Assembly (NCBI RefSeq): GCF_905147365.1
Contig: NC_056413.1
Coordinates: 18,906,001 to 18,970,000 of the forward strand
Direction: 5' to 3'
DNA length: 64,000 bases
DNA from: Aricia agestis
Lineage: Eukaryota; Arthropoda; Insecta; Lepidoptera; Lycaenidae
Shown here: positions 47,079 to 57,640 of the stretch, in pieces
Layout of the letters: the number at the start of each line of letters is the position of its first letter
Position numbering within the stretch: position 1 is the stretch's first letter
Position numbers and translations under genes: made by a program
The notes under the pieces: model-generated
What the model was told of the DNA's origin: nothing
The model's input: the letters and a program-made list of their open reading frames with translations, nothing else
The model's database searches: none

Positions 47079-49292
47079 TCAGTGAAAACGTGCAACTCTA
47101 CGGGATTGTGCTACGTGATCAACATCCATCGTGGTAAGTACTTCCTTAAACTCATCTCTGTTAAATTTGTTTCCTAAGAACTGTTTAGATCTCTTTATTC
47201 CGACATCCTTGGATTTATCATACATACACTGTGGATCAGGATCTCGAAAGGGTAATCTCACAACATGTCTACCTTTAGTAATTCTTGCAGCTGTAGTCTC
47301 ATCTATTTCTTTACATCTCTTCTCTTCTTTACATAATTTCCTTTCCTTTATGTCTGGCTTTCTCTCTATATCTCGAAACTGTTTCAGCATGCTATCTTCT
47401 TTTACTTTCAGGTGATAACTAACAGCTCTTGGTGTTTGCTCTCTTGTACGACCTGCATTGCCAGATATGATCCAGCCTAGCTGGGTATTCTGAGCAATCG
47501 GACCACTGGGTGATGAATGCTTAAGAAGACCACTTAATAATATTTGACTATAACCCTCTACTCCTAGAATAATGTCTATTTTTCCAGGTGAACCATAACA
47601 AGGATCTGCTAAAGGTAAGTGGACAAGATCTGGCCAGTTCAGGATGCAAGCTTTGGAAGATGGAAGAAATGATGTTAATGAATTTAAAACAAATGCATTA
47701 ATCGATAAAGAAAAATTACAATTATGAAGTGACTCTATCTCAAAATTAGCAACACTCTTAGATATATTCTCTTTGCTTTGACCTACACCTGATACTAAAC
47801 TATTAACTGGTTTGCAGTTAAGACCAAGTGATTTCACTACACTCTCAGAAACAAAGGATGTCTCTGAACCTTGATCAATTAACACACGCGCACTTTGACA
47901 GTAGCCATTTTGTGATTTAATTCTCACTAAAGCTGTAGGTAACAACACTCTGTTATGCTTTTGGTAATTCTCACTGGCAAAATTAGCTACTACTTTCGTC
48001 TCATATTTTGGAGTTTCTCTCTCATGACTGTGAACTGCATCTACTGAGTCGGATGCAGTACCAGTGGATGAAGTTGGCTGGCTGGAAATCACTTGAGGCC
48101 GACTTCTCTCATAATGCAGCAGTGTGTGATGCCTCCTACCACAACGTCGGCAACACGTAATTTGATGACAATTCTTGACGTTGTGGGTAAGTGCAAAACA
48201 ATTTAAACAAAGCCTCTTGGTTTTTATAAACTCTGTTCTCTCTTGGGGAGACTTAGATCCAAATTGTTTGCATTGGTATAACAAGTGTGGTTTCTCGCAC
48301 ATTACACAGCTTCTCTTAAATTGGACAGTTGAAGAATGATGGGCTTTAATCTCATTGGACAATGCAAAGCGGCGACCGGACTTGGAATCGGACAACATCT
48401 CTAAGGTTCTGAATTTCTTCTCTAAAAATGTAACTAATTCATTCCAGGTTGGGAAATCATCTGACTCTCTTCGGCTTACTTCCGACTCCCACTCCGTTCG
48501 TGTCTCATAGTCTAGCTTTGAGACGATGATATAAATAATAATCACATCCCATTTATCCGTCTCAACTCCTAAATTCTGTAGCGATTTCAAACAAACGGCA
48601 GTAGTGTCAAGCAAATTCTTAATTGCGGCTGCGGATTCGCTATTTGCGGATTTCAATGAAAATAGTTTTTTCATAACCTCATTTGCATTATATCTCTTAT
48701 TGCTGTACCGCTTAACTAGTTTGTCCCAAGCTTCAGCGTAATTTGATTCGGTAGTAGTCATACTTCGCAATAGCATCTCAGGCTCGCCTCTTAAGCCACA
48801 CTTCAAATAATGCATCTTTTGCACAGCACTTAAAGAGTCATTGTTATGGACGAGCGACAGGAACATATCGTGAAAGCTTTGCCACTCTTCATATGCTCCC
48901 GAAAATGTAGGGAGCTGGATCTGAGGTAATTTAACCTCTGGCTTTGAGGCATTGAAGTTTTTGTTGCATGCAGAAATCGCAGGTGCATCTCCTAACTCAC
49001 TTTTCTTAATCATATCTAATCTTAATTTAGCTTTGTATTCAATGTATCTCTCTTCCACAGTGTCAAACCACTCTTCCTCAAAATAAGCTATTTGCGATCT
49101 TTCGGGCTCAGGTACAGCGCTTACAATCTAATAATGGTTTTCTCTAAATTTTGTCCATAATTGTTCTAAGCTTTCCAATCTGGTGTCAATATAAATTGAA
49201 GTTAATTTGTCTTTAGCTGTCTTTTTATAATTGGTAAAAGCTTTGCTTATCTGTGTACCAATTTCCTTTTGCTCCGGTAAAAGTGACTCCAT
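47079..49292 (-). pseudogene. BEL/Pao Gag-protease polyprotein, one nonsense codon
   Basis: The true start is probably the ATG at 49290-49292 (MESLLPEQKEIG). An in-frame TAG at 49128-49130 interrupts it, and the frame is then open to 47079. Gag carries the family phrase LPTFSGAYEEWQSFHDMF and three zinc-knuckle-like motifs (CVMCEKPHLLYQC, CLNCFALTHNVKNC, CCRRCGRRHH). The aspartic protease shows VLIDQGSETSFVSE with Asp-Gln-Gly at the active site, then ILGVEGYSQIL and TQLGWIISG. The end (HVVRLPFRDPDP) is the start of the pol region. The frame then stops where RT should be. Confidence 0.85.
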
Positions 49293-49384
49293 TATGTCAA
49301 TCGCAATAGCGCCAAAATACTACTGTCATAAACTTCACGGAAGACAATTCGCACAGCTCATACAAGTCCAAGCCACTTAACTTG

Positions 49385-49737
49385 AAGAGTCTCTTATTTA
49401 CAATCTACTTACGGTCTATTGTCCATGCACCTACTACTCACTGCAATCCAATTTTCTTGTTATTTGCACGCACTACTCACTGCAATCCGAATCTCCTGTC
49501 ACTGCAATCCGAGCTTCCTGTCACTGCAATCCGAGGGTCCCTGTCACTGCAATCCGAGGGTCCTGTCACTTGCACTCACTAGTCACTTGGGTCCTGTCCA
49601 CTCACTATTCACTGTTCCACCGCACTCACTATTCACTGGGTTCCTACCTTGTCCGCCGCACTCACTATTCACTATTCACTTCTTCACTGTCCACTACACT
49701 TACTACTCACTCACTTAGTACGTAGTACTACTCACTC
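49385..49737 (-). repeat. BEL leader with tandem repeats
   Basis: The untranslated leader between primer site and Gag. It holds at least three units of about 23 bp containing CTGTCACTGCAATCCGAG (about 49495-49570) and many CACTCACTATTCACT-like copies. Frames across it are low-complexity and not genes. Confidence 0.65.
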
Positions 49738-49792
49738 ACGCAGCAACATATGGTGCCGAAACCCGGGGTTTCGGCACCATATGTTGCTGCGT
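49738..49792. repeat. Near-perfect 55-nt palindrome over LTR end and PBS
   Basis: Positions 49738-49764 are the exact complement of 49766-49792, with one unpaired base between. On the minus strand the first arm holds the LTR terminus and TGGTGCCGAAACCC, which fits the complement of the 3' end of animal tRNA-Phe. The second arm is the inverted copy and so resembles the tRNA end itself. Confidence 0.85.
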
Positions 49793-50095
49793 AGGGTAAC
49801 CTCAATGAAACCACCACACTGCTGTTGGAACTCGGTTTATTCGAAAGTAACTCGGGCTTATATAGGCTCACATTAGGTTTTCGATAGCGCGATGTAGCGG
49901 ATTACAAAATTTATACAGTGCCATCTGTTATCACATCCTATAACTAAAATAACAACTATCGAACTAACAACTTCTATTTAACCTGCCTAGATATGAACCT
50001 ATACTAGGTGGGATCTTTATATGTCAATGTTCTCAATTGGCAATATTATTTTGTGTACTTATGTCACCTGTCATACCTCTAATTCGTATTAAACA
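49782..50095 (-). repeat. BEL/Pao long terminal repeat
   Basis: On the minus strand it runs from TGTTTAATACG to GCAGCAACA, with the expected TGTT...AACA ends, 314 bp. It contains TATATAA (complement of 49858-49864) and, just downstream, AATAAA (complement of 49836-49841), giving a promoter and a poly(A) signal in the usual LTR order. Confidence 0.8.
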
Positions 50096-50400
50096 GACTG
50101 GCCCTCATGGTCGATGACTGTTGGCCGCACCTCCCCGCTCGTTGCTCCCCCGGCCCTCGTCCTATGATTTGCTCCATGCTCGCGTGATTGAAAAAGCTCG
50201 GTACTTCCTGGCATTTATTATGATTAACCGTAACTATGAAAATGTAATTTTAAAAAAGGCAACTTAAAAGCGTTATTATTAAATGTGGGTTAACTCGACT
50301 TAACGAGCTCAGCGTCGCGTCTGTGTTTGTACTCGATGACGATATTTTTACTTAATGAAGTTATTTTTAAACCTCTTAATGGACCGAACCGAGCTGTTTT
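50096..50400. other. Noncoding DNA outside the LTR
   Basis: No feature recognised. The first bases after the LTR (GACTG) could be a target duplication, but the other end of the element is lost. Confidence 0.4.
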
Positions 50401-50928
50401 TAGGGTTCCGTACCTCAAAAGGAAAAAACGGAACCCTTATAGGATCACTTTGTTGTCCGTCTGTCCGTCCGTCCGTCTGTCAAGACCCTTTTTCTCAGGA
50501 ACGCGTGGAGGTATGAAGCTGAAATTTATATCAATTACTCAGGTCTACTGTCCCTTGAAGCTGTGAAAAAATCAAACTTCTAAGCCAACGCAATCAAAAG
50601 ATACAGCCGTTTATGCCGCAAATTTTCGACACTTGCAAGGGAATCAAAACCTACAGGGTGCTTCCCGTGAACTCAGAATCTTGAAATTTGGTACGAAGCA
50701 ACGTCTTATAGCATAGATAAAGGAAAAATTACGAAAACCATAAATTTTTAGTTACATCACATAATATATATTTTTTTAATAATTTTAAACTTACTACCCA
50801 TTTCCTCATAAACGCGTAGAGGTATTAAATTGAAATTCATACCAAATACTCAGGTCTATAATACCTTTAAGCTGTCGGAACCCTCGGTGCGCGAGTCCGA
50901 CTCGCACTTGGCCGGTTTTTTTTTTTTT
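50401..50928 (-). repeat. CCGGCCAAG-family repeat, young 525-bp copy
   Basis: In minus orientation: begins TAGGGTTCCGTACCTC, forms a stem with ACGGAACCC 20 bases on, has a GTCCGTCTGTCCGTCCG tract and ends GAGTCCGACTCGCACTTGGC with CCGG and a T run. By eye it is the same base for base as 58454-58978. No coding capacity. Confidence 0.85.
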
Positions 50929-51212
50929 ATGAAATTAGGGGACAAACGAGCAAACGGGTCACCTGATGGAAAGCAACTTCCGTCGCCCATGGACACTCGC
51001 AGCATCAGAAGAGCTGCAGGTGCGTTGCCGACGCACCTTTATAACTATTGGGGAGGGTAGGGATGGGAAGGGAATAGGGAGGGTAGGGAAGGGAATAGGG
51101 TAGGGGATTGGGCCTCCGGTAAACTCACTCACTCGGCGAAACACAGCGCAAGCGCTGTTTCACGCCGGTTTTCTATGAGAACGTGGTGCCGAAGCATGGC
51201 TCTCCCACGTAT
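50929..51212 (-). repeat. SINE-like lepidopteran repeat, near full length
   Basis: Minus orientation, joined directly to the neighbouring repeat's T run. It holds head (CGTGGGAGAGCCATGC), hairpin segment (AAACAGCGCTTGCGCTGTG), a short CCCTACCC tract and tail (TTTCATAAAAA). It is one of the most complete copies in the window. Confidence 0.75.
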
Positions 51213-51569
51213 AGCTTTCGGTCCATTACCTTAGAGAACGGCGGGCGGTCGTGGCCCGTGGGTAGCGGCTAGTTCATCATAGTTTTTTTCAATTCTTGTC
51301 TCTTATCTGGGACTCAGCTGATCTCAGACTGGCCGTTTAAGCATTGTCTAATAGTATCTAAAATTAAATAAAAAAAACAACAATCCATTTTCAATTTGTC
51401 AACTTGTTGTCAGCAGACTTCAACCATAAATAAAAGAGTATAATTCGAATGTATGTATATAGGCTTGTCACTCAAAAATCTGTCATTTTTCCTAGTAGTA
51501 GTGTCGTAGTGTGTGTAACGTTTTATTTGTTAAAAATGTATATGATAAAAGCATAATTTTAAAATAATA

Positions 51570-51690
51570 TTAGCTCGATGCACTCCTTCACCATATAAAC
51601 TATAACTGTGCGAAATTTCATGCACCTACGTTTCCCCATTTTTCGTAAAAAGGGTTACAAAGTTTTTCTCTCACGTATTAATATATAGAT
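51570..51690 (+). repeat. Dispersed-repeat 3' end
   Basis: GTGCGAAATTTCATGCACC, TTTTTCGTAAAAAGGG and CACGTATTAATATATAGAT form a tail I recall as common in Lepidoptera. There is no second copy in this window, so confidence is low. Confidence 0.3.
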
Positions 51691-51719
51691 TACTATTGTC
51701 TTTACCTTGGAAGTCGGTT

Positions 51720-51951
51720 TCAATTTTTGTTTAAAAATAATATTTTTTCTCTTATTCGTTATCCTTAAGATTTTCTATACAGTATTGGTGTTTTTATCTA
51801 CAACTTTAGGTTCATGAAAAGTGATCAGATCAACTACTTAACAAGAGCCTATTTTTACTATTTGGGTAAGGAAGGGGAAAATTTATTTCTTTTTCATTTT
51901 CTTTTTTTATCACATTTTGCTGACGCAGACGAAGTCGCGGGCAACAGCTAG
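51720..51951 (+). mobile_element. Helitron 3' end
   Basis: Ends GACGAAGTCGCGGGCAACAG then CTAG (51948-51951) before a T, with GAC...GTC as a small subterminal stem. The 5' limit is unknown. Confidence 0.45.
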
Positions 51952-52000
51952 TATATAATATAAGTCTAGAGCAGAGGCAACGATTCGCGCGGCGCGGGCG

Positions 52001-52055
52001 TAGCAGCACGTAGCAGCACGTAGCAGCACGTAGCACGCCGCTACGTGCTGCTACG
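52001..52055. repeat. TAGCAGCACG tandem repeat with inverted copy
   Basis: Three exact 10-bp units, a partial unit, then CTACGTGCTGCTACG in opposite orientation. It can fold into a strong stem. Confidence 0.8.
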
Positions 52056-53410
52056 CGGTGCTACGGGGGAAAACAGCGATTATAGCGAATACGTTTGTAA
52101 GTTTTCATTCAATAAAAACTTACAGGAAACATTTTAAAAGGTAAAATGTGTAGTATGGAAACGATATTATAAATGACTTGAATTTAAAATTTTATTTTAA
52201 GCGTAATTAATACAATTTGTTACCGTAGAATTTTAAAGTCAGATGTGGGCGGCGGGGCGGGCGGCGAAGTCTCGGATTTCATTTCGCTTAATGTGGCGGT
52301 ATTCTACCTCGCGTCGTAAAATTTTAATATCTGTAGCGGTAGTGCGCTTTACGGTGGTTGGGTTTGAGGTGTACCGTGTCCGGGTGTAACACTGCGCGCC
52401 GCTGTCGTGTGCGAGCGACGTGTCGCGTGCTCGACGCGCGGTGGCAACCCTCCACTCTGTTATATGAAGCTTTTTAAGCTGCGACGACTTTTCGAGACAA
52501 AGTTAGTTCCCTTATTTTCGAGGGTTCCTTTTGTGACATATTATAGAGAGTGTTGATGTGGTGGATTTAGATTATTCTGTAGCCGATTGACTGAGAAGGA
52601 GAAAAAACTTTTAACACTAAAATCCGGTAAATCGCCAAATTCAATATTCCGTATGTTCTTGTAAATGTTTTCTATTAACTATTACAATATTACTATTACT
52701 GTGACTAACTAACTTGAAAGCGCCCCCCCCCCCCTGGCCTCCGTCCTGACCAACATTTTTGCTTATAACACGGAGAAAATTTTTCGTTGTAACATTTTTT
52801 CTGAAGCGAATTTTTTGAGCACACCTTGAGTTACTCGCGCACTCGATTAACTTTTGAGTAGCATTAGTGAGACGTTTCTCCAGGAATTACTTTTGTTTTG
52901 CTTCTCGTACCTTTTTGTGTAATACGAGCTAGCTTCAGAAGAATGTAACCGAATATTTTCGGAATTACTTTAAAAATAAATATTGTTTTGGGAAAACGCG
53001 GCGGTGACGTGAGTGCTGTCGTCGGTCCCGGCGGACCGCGTTCCAGGTAAAGTCTCACATTAAACCTCGCACAGAAAACATAAAAAGTTCTCCTAATGAA
53101 TGAAACACAAATAGTAGAAGGCCGTTTTATTGGCGTATTTGTCTGGCATACATTTTATTTTTCAATCATACTTTTCCTGATTCGTAACTTGTGACATAAC
53201 CGGATGACATGGCTAAGTTTGTACTAAAGTCTAAACATAAATTATTTTAGTTTTAGGTTATTATAAATTATGTGTAGGCTTCGATACTCAAAATTGTCCG
53301 CATTACAATTTAACATTCAATATTGCACTGACAGCCAGGGTGTAATTAATATAAAATATGACAGGACATGAATGTAATGTGCAGCGCACAGAGTACAGCG
53401 CGGTACAACA

Positions 53411-53490
53411 GTGCAGTGACGTGCAGTGACGTGCAGTGACGTGCAGTGACGTGCAGTGATGTGCAGTGATGTGCAGTGATGTGCAGTGAT
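53411..53490. repeat. GTGCAGTGAC minisatellite, eight units
   Basis: Eight 10-bp units. The first four end GAC and the last four end GAT, showing two blocks of expansion. The His/Cys/Thr-rich frames over it are spurious. Confidence 0.9.
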
Positions 53491-53769
53491 ATGAGTGAGG
53501 GGTTGCGCGCTGCACCGACATTATACAACAATATACAGAACATTGTATTCGTTACTAGACCGCCCGAATTTATGTGTTTTTTTAATAACAATAAATAATA
53601 TGAAAGCAATAAAATTGAGCATTTCGTCACACACACATAGAACTGCTATCGGTCATCGGTGTTGAGCGACTCTTAGTTTAAGTACCTGAGCTGTTCTACT
53701 GTAGATATGATATTGAATGTGCTATCTCTTCTTTGTGGAAATTCATGTTCAATTGAATAATTATATATA

Positions 53770-53897
53770 CACTTTCCCTGCACTTATTCCACTTTATTTT
53801 AATAGATTTATTACAAAATTATTATAAGCACAGCGTATAATATAATCATTTTGTAATAAATCCATTGAAATAAAGTGGAATAAGTGCAAGGAAAGTG
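53770..53897. mobile_element. Palindromic MITE with TA duplication
   Basis: CACTTTCCCTGCACTTATTC at the left is inverted at the right with one difference. The arms extend about 50 bp and TA lies directly outside both ends, as in Tc1/mariner-type elements. Confidence 0.8.
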
Positions 53898-53899
53898 TA

Positions 53900-54097
53900 T
53901 CTTATATCTTTAAACGAGCAATTCTTGTATATAAATATATAATTGGAATCTCGGAATCGGCTCCAACGATTTTCATGAAATTTAGTATATAGGGGGTTTC
54001 AGGGGCGATAAATCGATCTAGCTAGGAATCATTTTTAGAAAATGTCATTTTTTTCGTGTTTTATCGAATACCGAGCAAAGCTCGGTCAAATAGCTAG
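53900..54097 (+). mobile_element. Non-autonomous Helitron, complete copy
   Basis: Begins TCTTATATCTTTAAACGAGC after an A and ends GCTAG before a T. The subterminal stem CCGAGC/GCTCGG is intact 10 bases before the end. It abuts the MITE's right TA, so that TA supplied the A of its insertion site. Confidence 0.8.
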
Positions 54098-54261
54098 TGA
54101 CTATTTAATTGTTCTACTATACATTTTATATTGTGCCGCGCCACCCGCCCTCCATCCGCCCTCGTAGTGCATGCAAAACGCGGATCCCTGTACCATCTTC
54201 ATTTAGTTTCAGAACACAAGAATAAAAACATTAACATTTTTAATATTTATTGTAAATAAAT

Positions 54262-54544
54262 CGAAATATATTATATAACTCAAAAGTGACTGACATAGTG
54301 ATCTATCAACACACAGCCCCAACCACTGGACGGATCGGCCTGAAATTTGGCATACAGGTAAATGTTATGACGTAGGCATTTATATCCGCAAAGAAAGGAT
54401 TTCGATCAATTTTACCCCCAAGATAAAATAGGGGATGAAAGTTTGTATGAAACTTTTTCAATTTTAAACCGATCGAGCTCAGACTTTGATACCTAATTAA
54501 TAATAATACATCTTAACGCGAGCGAAGCCGCGAGTAAAAGCTAG
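54262..54544 (+). mobile_element. Helitron-like element, third subfamily
   Basis: Contains GTGACTGACATAGTGATC, ACTGGACGGATCGGCCTG and GGGGATGAAAGTTTGTATG, and ends CGCGAGCGAAGCCGCG...AAAAGCTAG before a T. The CGCG stem and CTAG end support a Helitron. The left edge is approximate. Confidence 0.55.
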
Positions 54545-54813
54545 TAAACAATATGCGAAATAAATAAACGTAATTAATTTATTGGCAGAAATATTTTATG
54601 TGGAGGTGTTATGTTCAACGAGGCCTGTGCTGACATGGTGGCAGCCTGGTGGACACTGGTGGGGCACCGCACGCTGGCGGCTGGTGGGTGTTGTGTGATG
54701 CGGCGTTGCCATAGTGACGGCGCGTCGTGGCCGTCACCGATGTCACCATCATCAATCTCGAGCCGCAATAACTTTCCCCCGCCGTTACGGTGTCAGCTAA
54801 TCTGCAAAATTAA

Positions 54814-55674
54814 TAAAAAACCGGCCAAGTGCGAGTCGGACTCGCGCACCGAGGGTTCCGTACAAACCTGCAAGGTTTACAAAGTTCGTCAATTAGATCT
54901 AAGTATTTGATATGAATTTCAACTTGATAGCTCTACGCGTTCATGAGGAAAAAAGTAATAAGTTTATATTTATTAAAAAATATATATTTTGTAATGTAAC
55001 TAAAAATTTAAGGTTTTCGGAATTTTTCCTTTATGTGTGCTATAAAACGTTGCTTCATGCCAAATTTCAAGATTCTAGGTCGACTGGAAGTACCCTTTAG
55101 GTTTTGATTCCCTTGCGAGTACTTGCGAGTTTCAAAATATGCAGCTTAAATTGCTGTTTCTTTTGATTGCGTTGACATAGAAGTTTGATTTTGTTACAGC
55201 TTAAAGGTATTATAGACCTGAGTATTTGGTATGAATTTCAATTTAATACCTCTACGCGTTTATGAGGAAATGGGTAGTAAGTTTAAAATTATTAAAAAAA
55301 AATATATTATGTGATGTAACTAAAAATTTATGGTTTTCGTAATTTTTCCTTTATCTATGCTATAAGACGTTGCTTCGTACCAAATTTCAAGATTCTGAGT
55401 TCACGGGAAGCACCCTGTAGGTTTTGATTCCCTTGCAAGTGTCGAAAATTTGCGGCATAAACGGCTGTATCTTTTGATTGCGTTGGCTTAGAAGTTTGAT
55501 TTTTTCACAGCTTCAAGGGACAGTAGACCTGAGTAATTGATATAAATTTCAGCTTCATACCTCCACGCGTTCCTGAGAAAAAGGGTCTTGACAGACGGAC
55601 GGACGGACAGACGGACAACAAAGTGATCCTATAAGGGTTCCGTTTTTTCCTTTTGAGGTACGGAACCCTAAAAA
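54814..55674 (+). repeat. CCGGCCAAG-family repeat, two-module copy
   Basis: Head CCGGCCAAGTGCGAGTCGG and GAGGGTTCCGTACAAACC, then two related modules of about 330 bp, each with CTAAAAATTTA, CCAAATTTCAAGATTCT and GGTTTTGATTCCCTTGC. A GACGGACGGACAGACGG tract and the terminal stem GGGTTCCG...CGGAACCC follow. The second module matches the body of the 525-bp form. Confidence 0.8.
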
Positions 55675-55723
55675 TGCCGTCAACCCAAATTAAAATGGAT
55701 TTTCATTTTAATATAGATTGTAA

Positions 55724-55943
55724 CTTCTTAGGTTGGGTTGCACCAGAGGCGTGGTTAAAGTTAAAGTTATTTTTATAGTTAAATATGGCGCCCTTTAGCT
55801 TAAACTTTAACTTTGACCGGAGAAATTCACGTATGAGCGGAGGTAAGGACGCCATATTTAACTTTAACCAAAGATTGACATTTTGCACTTTACATGTTAC
55901 AAGTTACAGTTAAAGTTAGTTGGTGCAACCCAGTCTTAAGAAG
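55724..55943. mobile_element. Foldback MITE
   Basis: CTTCTTAGG and TGGGTTGCACCA at the left are inverted at the right. Inside, AAATATGGCG and CGCCATATTT also pair. About 220 bp, noncoding. Confidence 0.75.
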
Positions 55944-57142
55944 TCGCCTCGCACATACAATCATATTACTAATAGTTTTGTTTCGAAACTTTAACATCAC
56001 CTGATTGATTTTCAATAATTACTGTCTGTTTAACATAACTTCATCTCCCTCGCTTTAATCGTACGACGAATCTTTCTCAAAAGAGTAGGCATGTTGTTAT
56101 AACGACGCATAAAAACTCAAGCAATGGTGGAATTTCATCAGGCATTTTTAATGCGATTTTCTTCAACCTTTTTTTTGTCAGCCTTTAACGTATCTTCAGA
56201 GTGAATCTGATCGCCTCGGTAAAAAGGTTTGCGGGTACTACGTTTACCGTACACCGTACACAACGACCTATTATTCGGTAGAACAACTTCACTCATACAT
56301 AATATTATTGTTCCGCGAATAAGTACATCAAGTACTAGTACGAGTACAGTTTGTTTGGGTATGTGGACTGTGGACTGTGGAGCCGCTTAGGGCGTGTTGT
56401 TGGGTGAGCTGAATGTTACGGCCGTACTCTGTAACAACAGCGACCCCCGGCGTGTCGCGACCTTTGCTCTCCCGACTGTGACCTCCAACACGCCCCCCCT
56501 CCCCACTCCCGCCTCCCGCCTCGCCCCCGCAACTAATGGTATCGGCGCGGGTTATCGCGCGGTTTACGAGAGGCGCTTAGCGGCGGCGATATAACGACCA
56601 TTATAACCGCGGAGGGAGTTTATATTTGTAGCTTCAGTCGCTCTCACCGGCGAACGTCTCTCGCTTGAATAACATTCGCCGTCCTCTCGGGCTCCATTAT
56701 GCGAAAGAATTACCACGTTTTAATTATATTTCAATGCCACCGTTTCGGGGCTTAAAACTTAACCCCCGAAACCACGGACACGTAGAACGAGTCCGTGATA
56801 ATATTATTTTAATTAGCGGGCGATATTGTCGAAGGTTACCCCGTGACGGAGGTCGGCGGGCCCCGGGGACCCGCACGCTGACGAATGGACCCGCACTAAT
56901 CCCGCCGGCGACCCGGCGCCGCGCAAATATATTCTCATGGTACTAGGCCTACTATTATTACTTGAATATTTGAAGCGACATTAATTAAGGCCCGCCATCT
57001 GTATATTACAATAAAGCAATTTTCGTGCAAAACTTAATCCTGCGTGATAAATGGCTTACGGTTAAGAAATAGCCGACGAGGAAATTAATATTGTCTTTCA
57101 TAGTACATAAAATACGTAACACGTAACGGCTAGTAGGTATAG
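55944..57142. other. Noncoding DNA with a GC-rich island
   Basis: A GC-rich, C-rich island occupies about 56390-56600 and another 56830-56930. Frames there have no recognisable product. Confidence 0.4.
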
Positions 57143-57312
57143 GTACCTCAAGGATCCAATCTTGGTCCCCTGTTGTTACTTTTGTTTATTGATGATTTGC
57201 TTTTTATTATAGTGAGTGAATGTTTAGCATATGCAGATGATATAAAAATTTATCGACGCATCAAATGTATAAATGATTGTCTGACTTTACAGAAATATAT
57301 CAACTCTGTCGT
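57143..57312 (+). pseudogene. LINE RT fragment, motifs B and C
   Basis: Encodes PQGSNLGPLLLLLFIDDL (motif B), then LAYADDIKIY with the catalytic Asp pair and CLTLQKYINSVV. It is interrupted at 57312 by a SINE. The other palm motifs are missing by 5' truncation. Confidence 0.8.
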
Positions 57313-57593
57313 ACAATAATAATAATAATAATAATAATATCTATGGACGCTTCACACCACTTCAGTCTGGCCCCGTGCTAAGTACCTAAAGGACTTGTGT
57401 TACAGGTACCAGACAACGGAAATATATTTAATACTTTTATACTATACATATATTTAAGATTTTTATTATATCATACACATATTTAATACACATCCAGACC
57501 CGGGAACATTGAAAACTTTTTGTTCCGTCGGCGGGATTCGAACCCGCGACCCCCGGCTTGAGCTACCGACGCGCTCACCACTGAGCCACAGAG
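57313..57593 (-). mobile_element. tRNA-derived SINE
   Basis: On the minus strand it begins CTCTGTGGCTCAGTGGTGAG (A box) and carries GGGTTCGAATCCC (B box) about 50 bp on, so the head is a tRNA-like internal Pol III promoter. An unrelated body follows, ending in an ATT repeat (57315-57339 on the plus strand). GTCGT flanks both ends (57308-57312 and 57594-57598), a target duplication. It is a mobile SINE and not a working tRNA gene, because the 3' acceptor half and CCA-side pairing are not maintained. Confidence 0.8.
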
Positions 57594-57598
57594 GTCGT

Positions 57599-57637
57599 CA
57601 AATGGTGTAAAAATAATCACATGTCGCTTAATATTAA
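57599..57637 (+). pseudogene. LINE RT fragment between two insertions
   Basis: Continues the LINE frame directly after the SINE target duplication: KWCKNNHMSLNI. It ends at the A run where the repeat cluster inserted. Confidence 0.75.
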
Positions 57638-57640
57638 AAA

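Larger units (their letters stand above)
46060..50095 (-). mobile_element. BEL/Pao LTR retrotransposon, internally deleted
   Basis: Minus-strand element: LTR (49782-50095), tRNA-Phe-type primer-binding site, repeat-rich leader, Gag-protease frame, then remnants of RNase H and integrase. The reverse transcriptase is missing, and so is any second LTR at the low-coordinate end, so the lower boundary near 46060 is set only by where protein similarity fades. It is a decayed provirus-like copy. Confidence 0.8.
51952..53769. other. Noncoding DNA with two minisatellites
   Basis: Apart from the tandem repeats at 52001-52055 and 53411-53490, a GC-rich block (52240-52450) and a C10 run near 52722-52733, nothing was recognised. 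Confidence 0.4.

Noticed and set aside
49382..49876. Small proteins upstream of the BEL Gag
   Set aside because: Low-complexity frames in the leader repeats and LTR on the opposite strand.
53411..53490. CRISPR-like array
   Set aside because: Units are contiguous without spacers, and the genome is eukaryotic.
53303..53636. His/Cys/Thr-rich repeat proteins
   Set aside because: Translation of the GTGCAGTGAC minisatellite, with no start context or flanking coding signal.
56394..56946. Pro/Arg-rich small proteins
   Set aside because: Open only because of GC-rich composition; no other evidence.
57523..57593. tRNA gene on the minus strand
   Set aside because: A and B boxes are good, but the sequence continues into a SINE body with an ATT tail and target duplication, so it is a tRNA-derived SINE.
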